Shown here one piece after another: positions 1 to 12,000 of a stretch of 64,000 bases of DNA. This DNA is from Cinclus cinclus (taxonomy: Eukaryota > Chordata > Aves > Passeriformes > Cinclidae). The position numbers were made by a program, and so were the translations under genes. Within the stretch, counting starts at the first letter, position 1, and each line of letters opens with the position of its first letter. The stretch covers positions 18,324,258-18,388,257 of the forward strand of contig NC_085047.1 in assembly GCF_963662255.1 (NCBI RefSeq). The letters run 5' to 3'. The notes beneath the pieces were generated by a model that searched no databases, had not been told where the DNA came from, and was given only the letters and a program-made list of their open reading frames with translations.

Positions 1-3000
1 AGGAAGGCACAAGAAATCTCTCTTGAAAGTATATTTGAACCTCAGTTCTTAGAACTTCTAACAAGGAAGATATTTGTCAAATTGTATTTTGCTCTACCAA
101 ACACATGGGAAAGAAAGCAGTTTTTACATCCTGAGGTTAAACACTGAAAACCAATGTATTTCTGGAGTTAATATGTAGACAAAAGAGGAAATGATACTAG
201 GTCAGGCTACGTTTGTGCAGATGGAGCCATAGAAAATTTAGGCTATCTCATAGTTCTGGTAATCAGCCTGAACAGACAAATCAATGTCTTAAGCTCTTAA
301 TAGTTACAGAAACAAATACTAAAGCTAGGCTTATGTTTCAAAAGAAAGCTGTAGTATAAAGCAATCATTATCCCACCCAGCACGTGGAAATTTTCTGCAA
401 AATCCATCTACCACAACAAAAATGTACAACTTAATAAAATCTGCAGTGAGACGGAATCTTCACAGACAGAATTCTGAGGGTACCTCCACCCTCTCCTCCA
501 CACCACAAAGTGCACCACACAAACCCTTGTATTTAGAAGGTGAGATTTCCCTTCCCCATCTTTTCTTTCTAGTATGAGTACTTTATTAAACTCTGTCATT
601 TTCCTCCTGAAGAGGACAGATGGGATCTGTCTAAAACCAGTTTAAAGGAAAAATGAAGAATTATTTCTTTAGGCCTGTGTTCACAGCAAAGCCAACATAA
701 CTGAACTGCTGTCTCAGGAATGGATCCCATCCAGACAAAGAGCCCTTTGCTTAAACCTGACAATGGTTAAAAGACAAGTTGGTTGTAGCCAAGAAGCCAG
801 GGGAAAAAATTCAAGTGAGTGTAATTGATTCTCCTGGCTACTTGAACACCCTACTGGAGGGAATGCAGGCAAAACCCAGTTGCATACAACCAGAGTTGCA
901 GTACTATTCCAAATGTTCATTCCCAGCAATTTTAAGCAATTTCAGGAGATTTCTCTCCATCCCTTCTAGCAAACAGCAGTGTATCACAGCAGGGGAAGCA
1001 GCAGTTGGGTCTCTGAAGTGTTGTGAGTGAATAGAGACAGTGCAGGGTGAACAGGGCAACAGGGCTGAGTTCTAGGGCAGGAGACTGCTGAAGCAGCCTC
1101 ACTTCTTTCACCATAACATTATATGACTAAAGCAGAGCTACTTTACACTGCCAGCAGAGCGGTGTGTGAATCAAATGAGCCTCCAGCAACTAACTGTCAT
1201 AGGAACTTTACGTGCAGACCTCAGTACTTTGGAGAAAAGTGTTCATACAGTTCCTATGAATTTCATATGTCTCTGAGGATGCTACCTGCACCCTGTATTT
1301 TTTCAGGAACTAAATAATCCATTAGGTAGGAAGACCTCAGCACTGGCAGGGCTGCCCATAAATGTGAGATCAAGCAATCAAGAATCCCTCCCCTGGTCTG
1401 TAGAATGAAGCAGTGGGCCTTCAGCCAACAGAATGCGTTTGTCTTTGGACATGCTCTGCAAAAACTCGATCAAGGTGAGGGCTTAAATGCTCAGGCTGAG
1501 ATAGTGTCAGTTAAAGCATTCAAAGCTCTGCATTCAACCCAACAGGGATGGGAGCTGTTTAACAAGGGAGAATTCCTCAGCTTTAAAAAGGAGTTGATTT
1601 CTTGCCAGAGGGCAACATGGAGAGTCTTGGTCTCCCCTGCAAATTTAAACCAAACCCAAGGACAAGACAAGAGTCACCTGATGCTTCATATAGACTTGTA
1701 GTATTTTACATTTTAACCCTGTGGGTGTTTATTTTGCTAAGCCTCCTCCTTTAGTGTACTGTTCTGTTGTCCTCAAAGGGTGTAAAGAGGTGAAACCCAC
1801 CAGCAAACTGCTGACAGTTTGTGAGGCCCAAGAAACAATCTCAAGTTGAACAGAAGGCCTGCAAGTTCCAGTGCCATGGGGATGTGTAATAAGGACACTT
1901 AGAACTATTAAAAAGATGTGTCTTTATGTAGACACAGGAAATTAATGCCTACAGTATAATGTACTTTGAACTAATCACAACAGCCTGGAGAACACTAAAG
2001 AAGAACGATGAGACCTGGTTTTAACACAGATGATATATGCTTTTACTAAAGGACATGTTACTATTCTGAACTAGTTTTCCAGCTGCAGTTAATAAGCTCT
2101 GGGTTCAGCTCCATTTGTGAGAACACAAAGCAACTCTTTATGACTTCCCCACCCTACAAATTGCCTCACTTTGGTCTATTCCCTACAACTGAAGTATCCC
2201 CAAGGGAATCTTCAGCTTACTGGACATTTTTGTTACTGGACCTCTAAGATTTAGTAGAGTGACATAGAGGAGATGTGACATCTTGAAGAAGTTAGCCCAG
2301 TATTTCCAGAACCAGGGTAAATGAATCAGGCCAGCCTGTACTCTCTGTGCTGGGAAAGCTGCTCCACAATACTCCAAGACCTTTTTCTTTGTTGAACATC
2401 TCCCGGTGTCCTCGACAAAAAGACATGTTTACACCTCTAGCACAGTGGAAAAATTCCCAACAGCTTGTGGGTGCTGCATGCTTCATGTCCTGCCTGTATG
2501 TGCCTGGCCTGTGCCAGTGGAGCATCCAGAGGATCTCAAGCACTCAGGCATGCTCTCTTGGGTGGGCTCCAGTCTTTCTTGCACTCAACTGTGCCAGTCA
2601 AGGAAGTCTTGAGACGTCAGAGCTGCCCTAAAAACCAGTATAGCCACACCAGGCACGCCAATTTCTAAACTTCCCATGATGAGTCTGCTGGATTCTGTAA
2701 CATGAAATGCACAATAGCAACCAAGTCCAAAGTGAGTGAGTGCCCAAGAGTGCCCAGTTGGCAAATGGGCTTTGCTTCTTCATTCACACACAACACCTTT
2801 CCATTAGTATTTTCAGCTAAATAACATGTTAATTCTGTTTGATAAATGGTTAGCTTTTCCCCAGGTGCTCTATGGAGGATAGCTGTGTGTAGCGCTGCAG
2901 TGGTTTTAATGTATACATTGTTATTTATTTATGACCTGAACATTAGGAAATATACCTTGTGTGTGGAGCAGAAGAGACTGAAACTCATGGTGGTTTTAAA

Positions 3001-5829
3001 GGAATGTTGTTCCCGGCCTGTGGCAGCTGCACAAGTACTCCTGAACCTGACTCTTCCATGAAGCTTATCTGAAAAAGAGATAGCATAGGTCTCTGGATCT
3101 CAAATTGTTGTGGAACACACAGAACAAAATTTTATAGTACAGTGAAAGCACAAGTTAGTAAATTTTGTTGAAAATGCAACAAAACAGTTCAACGCATTAC
3201 AAGTCTAGTAGGTACCTTTGAGTGTTACCATCTTAAGCCCCATTGCAGTCTTTGAATTGGGTGTGAAGGTTGCTTTCAGCATGCAGGCTGTTATCTACAC
3301 CTTTCTAAGTCTCCTGTAACTGAAGAGGAAGCACAATGCATGTATGAACCTAGTTTGCCATCCTTCACTTATCACTACAGTAATTACACAACTCTTGTAG
3401 TGCTGGGCTGGCACATTGTTCTGTGCAGTATATTAAAAAAAAAATCTGAGTTATTATAGGCTGTATTGAATAAAAATTTGGAGAACCTGAGACAAATTGA
3501 AGGAATCATGTATAAGGATTACAGAATATTGAAATTATTCTCTAAGGCACTCAAGACTTTGGACACAAGGGGAAGATAAGGGAGCCATTTTATAGTGGGT
3601 GGTAATGAAAAATCACACATTAAGTTATGGAAAACTGTCCATTTTTTTCTGTACAAAGATTTGGTGGCCAGGTTCTGGAGAGTACTAAGGAGTCACTAGA
3701 GACCAAAAAATAGCAGAGTTAGAGATATGACATCGCCAGAACCAGTGTTTCTGTAGAAAGCTTTATAGTCACGGGTTGATGCAAGTAACACAACTGGATG
3801 ACTTTTTAAATTTAATTTTTTTTAAATGAAGAGAGTATTGCTTTTCATAAAAGCATTTCCCCCATGTTTCATTGCAGTGCTAGAGATGAATAGAAGTAAG
3901 GTACATCATCCCCTGCAGGATCTCAGTTCTTCAGCAAAAGACTTACAAGAATCATCTCTCTGCCTGTAACACAGGTAAACTTAAATTTCTGAGTTATTTA
4001 TTTAAATCATGTAGACATCTGAAGAAAGGCATTGCTAAAAGCAGTTTGTTGATTTCTGTTTGCTAAATATTTTGGCTATTCTTAAGCTTAACAGCAAATC
4101 CAAGGTCAAGATCAGCACTCACAAATTCCACAGAGCAACACAAGCAGAAATTATGAACCATACCTTTTAGTATATGCTGGAGGTCAGGTCTGAATGAGGC
4201 ATTTGCATTTGCCAAAATATGTTTGTCACTGGCTTTGGAAAGGTTTGTTTCAGCAGAATTTTCCATGCTGTTTTCATGACGAAATAGTCCCATTAACATC
4301 ATCATTCAGTATAACTTTATCTCATCCATTTTTCACTACAGTCTTTATAACCCTGGATGATCAAAAAATTATGTTTATATGTAGCCAATCTCATTAACTC
4401 CTACATTTCATGAGATTCTGCATAAAACTAATGTCTCATACTGACATGGCCTTGAACAAATAAAGTGCAAGGGAAAAGATCAGTGCTTTCACTATGGTTT
4501 AATACCACTAAGACTAGTGTAGCAGGTGGAATTTTGGCTACCCCCATACACATGTATCATAAGAAAACACAGCAGTGCATTTTCCAGTGTTAATGTAAGG
4601 CTTGTGGAATGTGCTTAACAAACTGGTTTGGCCAGATATTGAAACCATTTAATCAGCACCTTTGCCTCAGTGCTAAAGCACTTCTGATAAAATCCAGCAC
4701 AAACATAGAGTAAGACATACCAAGTTCACCCAAGGTATGCTCTTCAGCTGTCTTAACTCCTCCTTGAAAGATAAATTGTGTACATTAATCTCATCCTAAA
4801 ATAGCAACATAGGATTTTAAGTTTACTACTGTATTGGCTGTCAGAGCACATCAGACCAGGTCACCTCAGAGTCAACAAAGACTAGAAGTAGTTTGTCAGG
4901 ACATTTGAGAGAAAACCATGAGCAAAGAGAATGCTAATAAATTTCTGTGGGCCCCTGAGAACCCTAATCTCAGCTATAACCATTGTCTGTGTTTCAAGAA
5001 TCCACTGTTGCAATCAAATATCTTTTAGTGCAAATGTTAGGAGAGTAAATATTAAGAACCACTAGGGACTCTGTCCAACTGTATGAACGCTTCTACAGGG
5101 AAAAAATCCTGCTTTTGTTGGATTGCCTACTTTTGCTTCTGCTCCATGGCACAAGCATCATATGAGACAAACAGAAAAAGTTCCAAGGACTGGACTGAAT
5201 CTTTCTGACTGCCAATGTACTTGCAACACACTGCAACATCTGTACTTTTCCTGGATCAAACCTCACCAATATTTCAGAATCTGCTTCTGGAATTGGCTGA
5301 AAAGCACAGCTGATGTGGCCAGACCAGAACTCCAGATCACACTCCCAAATCGGCCTGTTGGCTCAGCTTTTTGACAGCAGTGTAGGAAACTGATGATTAT
5401 TTTTGTCATTAAAAGAAATGCAGATGGTATATAGCTAGGGTACTGCTATCAAGTTCTAGCCTACAGCCCTTCTAATCTGGCAGCCAGGAACCACCATATC
5501 CCCACAGCACCCAAGAATAATTTGTTTATGTTATCACAAGTCACTTTCTGTCCCTTAAAAATTTTTATTCAAGGACTCCAGAACTGATACAGCTAGGAAA
5601 ATGCTAATTTTAGTGTAGCAAGTAAACAGAGGTCTGATTCAACTCTCCTCAATACTGGATCCAGAACAGGATTTTGCCATCAGAAAGATGAAGGGATACA
5701 ACAATTATTGGACTAGCCTCTACTGGGAAATGAAGGTTAAGGAGCAGGCCTGACCAGAGAGCCAGGCTGAGCATCCTGGAATGTCTTGCTGGCAATTTCT
5801 TATGTAGAGGAAAATTAAAAACATTTTAC
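1..5829. other. Unique non-coding DNA, no gene recognised
   Basis: AT-rich, CpG-poor sequence without a recognisable coding gene or interspersed repeat. Open frames here reach only 98 codons (1405-1701, + strand) and none resembles a known protein. A possible 71-bp exon at 1404-1474, with a good acceptor and donor, is described in the findings. The stretch fits avian intergenic or intronic DNA. Confidence 0.7.
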
Positions 5830-6357
5830 TGTGGTGGATTGACACTGACCAGGAGCTAAGCAACCACACAGCCTCTAACTCACCCCGCCCCATTCATTGG
5901 GATGGGGAACAAAATAGGAAGGAGAAAAGCCAGTAAACTCATAGGTGAGGATAAAGACAGGTAGATAACTCAAAGAAAGAAGAAATTAAGCAGCAATTGA
6001 AAGGCAGTAACTCAACTCCCACAAGCAGACTGATGACCCAGCCAGTCCCTGAGCAATGGCCACCTTGGAAGAGAAAGTCCTCAGCTCCTTGCTCTACCCC
6101 AGTTTTATTGCTGAACATGTTTTTATATGGTATGGGATATCCCTCTGGTCAATTCAGGTTGGCTGTCCTGCTATGTTCCTTCCCAACGAACAGCCTGTTC
6201 CTTGGTGGAGTGGGAAAACAAGCTGTGACACTGTGTGAACACTGGTTAGCCATAGCCAAAGTGGTTTATCAACACTATTTTAGCCACAAATTCTAAATGC
6301 AGAACCATAGAGGCTGATATGAAGAAAGTCATCTCCTGCCCAGCCAGACTGAATACA
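5830..6357 (+). mobile_element. Solo LTR of an avian endogenous retrovirus (probably ERVL-like)
   Basis: The segment starts TGTGGTGGATTGACACTG and ends near GACTGAATACA, so it has the TG...CA termini of an LTR and a typical length of about 528 bp. Internal blocks match from memory an LTR family common in bird genomes: the CCAGTCCCTGAGCAATGGCC block near 6040, the TATGGTATGGGATATCCCTC block near 6129, and the 3' block with TATCAACACTATTTTAGC near 6268. No gag, pol or env remnant and no primer-binding site was seen next to it, so it looks like a solo LTR left by recombination. The 5-bp flanks (TTTAC and TCAAT) do not match, so the target-site duplication has decayed or a boundary is slightly off. 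Open frames inside it (for example 5997-6296) are not genes. Assignment to ERVL rather than another class is inference. Confidence 0.8.
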
Positions 6358-9038
6358 TCAATATAGGCGAAACCACATCCCCAGGATTTCTCTTAACTTT
6401 TAACTTGAATAAAAGTAAAGGAAGAAAATAAATGTCTTCATTGGTAAAACAGTGACTAAAGTTGTTTTCCAAACAAATGGGCAATTTGGGAACGAAATTA
6501 CCACACAATTCATCAGGTTGGCATAACATATGGAAGTGCTAATCCATCATTTCCTGATTGCATTAAGATATGCAGGACTTTGGGATCAGGCAGGAATATG
6601 CTGCATACAAAGATTGAGGATGTTTGGAACTGCACCCTCAATCAAGGACTATTGGTGTACTCCTAACCAACATCATTTTTATACATGGCTGTGTAAGATA
6701 CAACAGCTAGAATGCTGGTTTGGCATCCAGGCCTCTGGACTATGTCTCTTTTGGGACAAAGCAGTTTTTCTTGCCAGTGAATGATGTATCATAGCTGTTC
6801 TGACATCAAATTGCACAGTATGATATCATGAAAATTGGTCTTCAGTTCTTTATACTAGTTGTCACTTATTAACCAAATAATTTGAAACACCAATGTAAAA
6901 CCTGATAAAATCAAGTAGTTATGGTTGTAGGATTAAAACTCTTCAGACCAGGAATCCAGGACATCTGAAGGGAAAGAAGGGTGCTGCATAAAATAATGGT
7001 GGCTATAGTCAAGGGTATGTGTGGGAGAAATAATTAAATAATGGGCTCCTGTTTCATCAGGCAGGATAATTAAAAGCTAAGTCAAGGAGTTCAGGTTCTG
7101 TAGATTGCTCAATGGTGCAAGATCACAGCCATAGGTGGAAGGTAAAAAAATACCAAATTTCCACAAGAAGGGATACAATTTCTGGTTGATACATATCTTA
7201 AAGTCATCAGAGTACCAAGAAGCTGAAAACAGATGTAGTGAAACTGAACTTCACAGACAAACCACTGCTAGATGACAAACTGAGGACTTTTTGATAGGAA
7301 AGATCTGACCACAAAAACAACATTTCTTTTCTAGTGCAGTCAACTCAGGGCAAAACAAAGGCATTACAGCTGCCCCAAAAGAAAGTATTGAGGTCCCTCC
7401 TACATTCCCTAGTGAGGACTCAGGTACCCTTTTTTTAATTTAAAATCTTTTACAGTTTTACAGAGTAATCCTGGCCAAATCATTGTAGAGCAAAATTGAA
7501 GTGACAGAGCCCTTCCCAGATCATCATGGGGAATTTCACAATCTGCAAAACATTTGAGATGTACAAAACCTTTAAGTACTCCATGGCATTCATCCCCAGC
7601 ATGAATGATCATTTTCATGGCGGCAGTTTTTGCCCTTCTCCTGAGGACAAAAAGTAAGGAGGGTATCAGCACAATTACTCTTGACAGAATATTTTATAAT
7701 GTAGTCCATTGCTCTGCTTGGTTCTGGGGTAAGGATAACTGAAGGACCTGGGGACTGAGGTATGCCCATCTGGAGAACAATTAAATCTCTATGCATGATA
7801 CGTAAAAGCCATCATAAGGAAAGGGCTGGTGCCATAGATCCTGGGTGGATCCAGGGAGCAATCTTTTACAGTGGGAAAACTACAGGACCAGTTGTTTTTC
7901 TGGAAGTTGTGATGACATTGATTGGAGAAGGAGAAGGCTGGTTCAGTACTCAGTCTGTGGGCTTGCAAGCATGTTTTTTCACTTATCCATGTCCCAGGAA
8001 TACGGGCTTCAAGCCTGCCTGGAGAAAATAGAGAAAAACCTTTACTCCCCTTGTATACAATATTAAAAATGGAGCAATAATTCTATTGGTCTTAAAATTT
8101 ACAGGTATTATAAAGATTAAGAAAACCATTTTTGGATGAAAAAAAGCAACAAAGCATTCTTCAGTTCTCCATTCAAGGTCAGTGTTGAAAGAAAAACCTT
8201 GGAAATGTAAGCAGGACATCTCAGCACCTCGACTGAATAAAAGATCAGAAGAGGAAAACTATGTAAAATAATTCTCCACCCAGAGTTCAATCTGCATTCA
8301 AACTCAATTTACAGATGAATGAATGATGGAAACCAGCTCAAGGCAAGCAAGCTCCAATCATCATCATCATTATTATATGAGAAAATGCCATCACAGCACT
8401 CAAAATACTCACTAAAAATAGTATCTTGGGCCCAGTCCTTCCTTTACAATAATCTTGTGTTTATGCAGTTTCAATTTGTGAAAGATACAGTGAATTTCAT
8501 GACCACCTACAAAGAAAACAGTGTCTTATTTGAAGGACATGCTTGCATTTTAAGATCCAGGAATTCCAATGCTGACCCAGCACAAGACAACTGATTTGCT
8601 CTTAAAAATGTATTTAAACAAAGGGAAGCATTTCTTTATTCTCTATCTTGATATTAGATTTAAAAATGCTATGCTTAGTGTCTAGCAAAAGTATACATGC
8701 ATATTTTAATTATAACTAATATATTTATTATTTTTGATCTAAAAGGATCCAGAAACATGTATGCGGCTATCTAAAGCTGGAGAGGTTAAAACATAGCAGG
8801 TGACATGCAGGTGACTGATGCCAAATATTTAATGTAGGGGAGGTTTTGGTGATAGCAAAATTGGGTCTGCCATAACTGTAACAGACATGGCAGAGCAGAA
8901 TGGGTTCCAAATTTGAGGCAATATCATTTCTCAGGGAGGAACTGAACTTCTGGTTCCTGTGACTGGAACATGGGACAAGCCAACTACTGAAATGGCCAGA
9001 ATAATCTAGCAGTGTTGTCACTGAGTACAGAATAAAGC
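6358..9038. other. Unique non-coding DNA
   Basis: No gene or recognisable repeat is visible. Overlapping short open frames occur on both strands around 7400-8220. They lack any protein similarity I can recognise and look like chance. A short CAT-rich run lies near 8357-8377. Confidence 0.65.
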
Positions 9039-9085
9039 TTTTTTTCTTTTTTTTTGGTTTTTTTTGTTTTTTTTTTTTTTTTTTT
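9039..9085. repeat. T-rich low-complexity tract
   Basis: About 47 bases of nearly pure T, broken only by isolated C and G bases. It could be the poly(A) end of a retrocopy in minus orientation lying to the right. The adjoining sequence from 9086 is not recognisable as a gene copy or CR1, so simple slippage expansion is equally likely. Confidence 0.85.
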
Positions 9086-12000
9086 GCAAATCTAGAACAT
9101 GTACCACTTAGTTGTCAACAAAAATTCCACACATATTGCTGCATCCAACCTAGCTGGCACCTGTTCATATTCAGAACACATGGCTGACTTTGCATATCAA
9201 TAGTATAACTGATGTAATGAAACAGTCCAACTTAGAGATGCAAAAATACTGTAAAACTTATTTATATGGACATACTTCTCCCCCAGACTGCACAACATAT
9301 TCAGTGTTTATCACGAGCATTGCTCAGACTGCATTTCTGAATGCTCCCAGTAACTTGCATCGTGTGCTCCTTGCTGCCACAGAGCCATCTGCTTCCTGAC
9401 CAAATGATTCCCAGGCCACAGGCAGCCCTCCTGTGTTCTGATTCAAACACACAAATATTCACACCAGGATTCACAGATGGATATATGTCGGCAGGAGTAT
9501 CTATAACACTTTCCTTCCTCAGAACTAAAGCTTTTTAGGAAATAAATCTGTTGTGGTAAGAGAAAAGGGGTCAGGCATTCTGTAAAGCAATTGTATGTGA
9601 GTGTACACTTGAAGATCTTCCTTTTTTAAAAAGTTATACTCACCCACCTTTAATTACAGTCATTCCACTTAGGGGAAAAACAGTCACAGTAAAACTTTCT
9701 TCTTATCACATACCTCTCTATCACATCTGTCACTCCCAGGGATTTTCCACCTAATAACTCTCAATCCATGCCATCTTCAAACAAATCATAAAACCTAAAC
9801 AAACAGAACTAATCTATTGAAATTTTTAAAGGTTGTAATGTCATAACAGGCTTGTACAGGTCTAATACCATCATGATGTTAAAAGTTGAGTTCATCCAAA
9901 GCCCCCAAGCCTGTTTGTTTTTAACAGTTGTCCATTGCATTTCACCTCCCTTTGGTTCTTCCATTATTTGTGTGTCAAATGCCTTTGATGAAAGAGGCAA
10001 TTATATATTTCCAAAGCTACTTATGGTTAGCATTATGGTTTTATTACAGTAAATAATGCAATAACAAAGCTCAACTGTCAGATTACCCCCCACCCCAGTT
10101 TTCTCTTTTTTTTTTTTTCCAAGTGAAAAGCAAAACAGGGAGAGGACCTAGTTTCAGCAGTGCCCTTGAAAATCAGGTGCACAGTGTCCTTTGAATTCCC
10201 TTTGCACTCACAGCACACATGCACACAGCTGTCACCCCACTTTGGTAGCAAAAGTAGACTAAGCTTAGAACAGAAAATGCCCATGACCTTGAGAATTATC
10301 AGTACTGACATAACACTTAGTGCGTAGGCACATGCAGGAAGTGAAACCATTAGTCTGTTCCTCACAGCTGTTGTTGTATCTCCTGGAAGACCCAAGGAAC
10401 ACTATTTTTAAAATTGTATAGCTTCAGGGTCAAAATGTACTTGCACAAAACTCTTAACTAATGGTTCTACTTTCTTGCAGGTACTTAGTACTTTGGTGGG
10501 ATTCTTTTACAGAGAAAAGACTTGGAAATGACGGTGATAAAACCATAATCAGATATACAATGCAGAGCATGGTGGTTCATATACACACTAAAACAAAATG
10601 AAGTTTCAATTCTCAGGCAGGTCTGTACTCAATAATAAGTTCTTAAGAAAAAGAACTAGTAGCTGGTATAGAGGAAATTAAAGGTAGCCCTTTTCAAATT
10701 TTCATGCTTCCCTTTCAGAACCATTTCTATATGCTTGGGGCCAAAGAATATTTTAAAAATTAAATCTTAACAAGTTAAAACACTCTTGCATTTGAGAAGA
10801 CAGTGAAGGGAAAGGAATGTACACATCCATATGAAGCACAGGGATATGTCCAGCCAAAGTTCAGGATAGGTCTTTGTTCTCCCTAGACTTCAGCTTCTCC
10901 TGGCTTCTTTGTGTTTATTAACAGCATCACATCTAGCTGCTAAAAGGGCAGAGAATATCCCTAAAATAAATGAGCTACATGACTGTAGCTCTTCTAGTTT
11001 TCTCACAGCATTGCATATTAAACATTCCTCTTTAGGCTGCAGATCCTGAGAAGATAAGGACATGGTAAGACAAAATTTTCCACTTCCATTAGAAACTGGT
11101 TCTTTTTATCAACTATGGTTTCAGAGAAAATGGTCTCACAAATGTATTTCAAAAGCACTCTGCAGGTTGAGAAACTGGGGAGGAGGAAAATCCTAAGTGT
11201 CTTATTATACGTAACCCCAGAGTATGGGGCTGTGGGCAGGGAGGGGGGAGAGAAGCATTTCACGGTGTGACAAGTGATGGAGCCAGCAGTGTGACCTGAC
11301 TTTGAAGATCATCTGCAAACAACAACCCTCATTTCATGTACTGCTGTTTCAGATGCAAAGGATGATACTTCAGGTGACAACACTACTTATGATGCCACTC
11401 AGGCAGAAAAGAGAGGACTGCTCACATGAACAAGATTTACATCAGGCATGGTTTGTATCATTCAGACTAACTGTATATCAATTGTGGTGGTTCAGGCTAC
11501 CAAAGGTGAACTTAGAAAGATAAAATTTAGAACTCCAAAGATTTTGTGCTATAGAGCAGGGTTACAGCAAGGTGTAATTCCTTCTGTTTGGAGAGAGAAC
11601 TCAAGTTTCATAAGCTTGGAACCAATAAAGCAGAAGTGTTCCAAATAGATGTTACAGAAAAATGCTCAAATACAGCACAGAAAAGAGACAAAGAAGGGGC
11701 AGCTGGTTGTGAAGGGCAATCCAGCCTCTCTGTATACAGAGGTATTATTTGCTAGCAATAGCTTTATTAATGGAACTATCAATCTCTCATTCAACATAAC
11801 AGAGTACTTTTTGCCACAATTTCCCACTCTCTCTGCTGAGCTGTATCAGGGGAAGCTTTATCAGTGACTGGCATGCTAAATTTGGCTGTCACACTGACAC
11901 GCTTGGCACAGAATGAAATGTCTGTGCTAGAAGCTGCAGAAGCTGCAAGTGGAGGGAGCTGTGTTCACATCACCAACAGATGAAGCACACTAGAGCTGAA

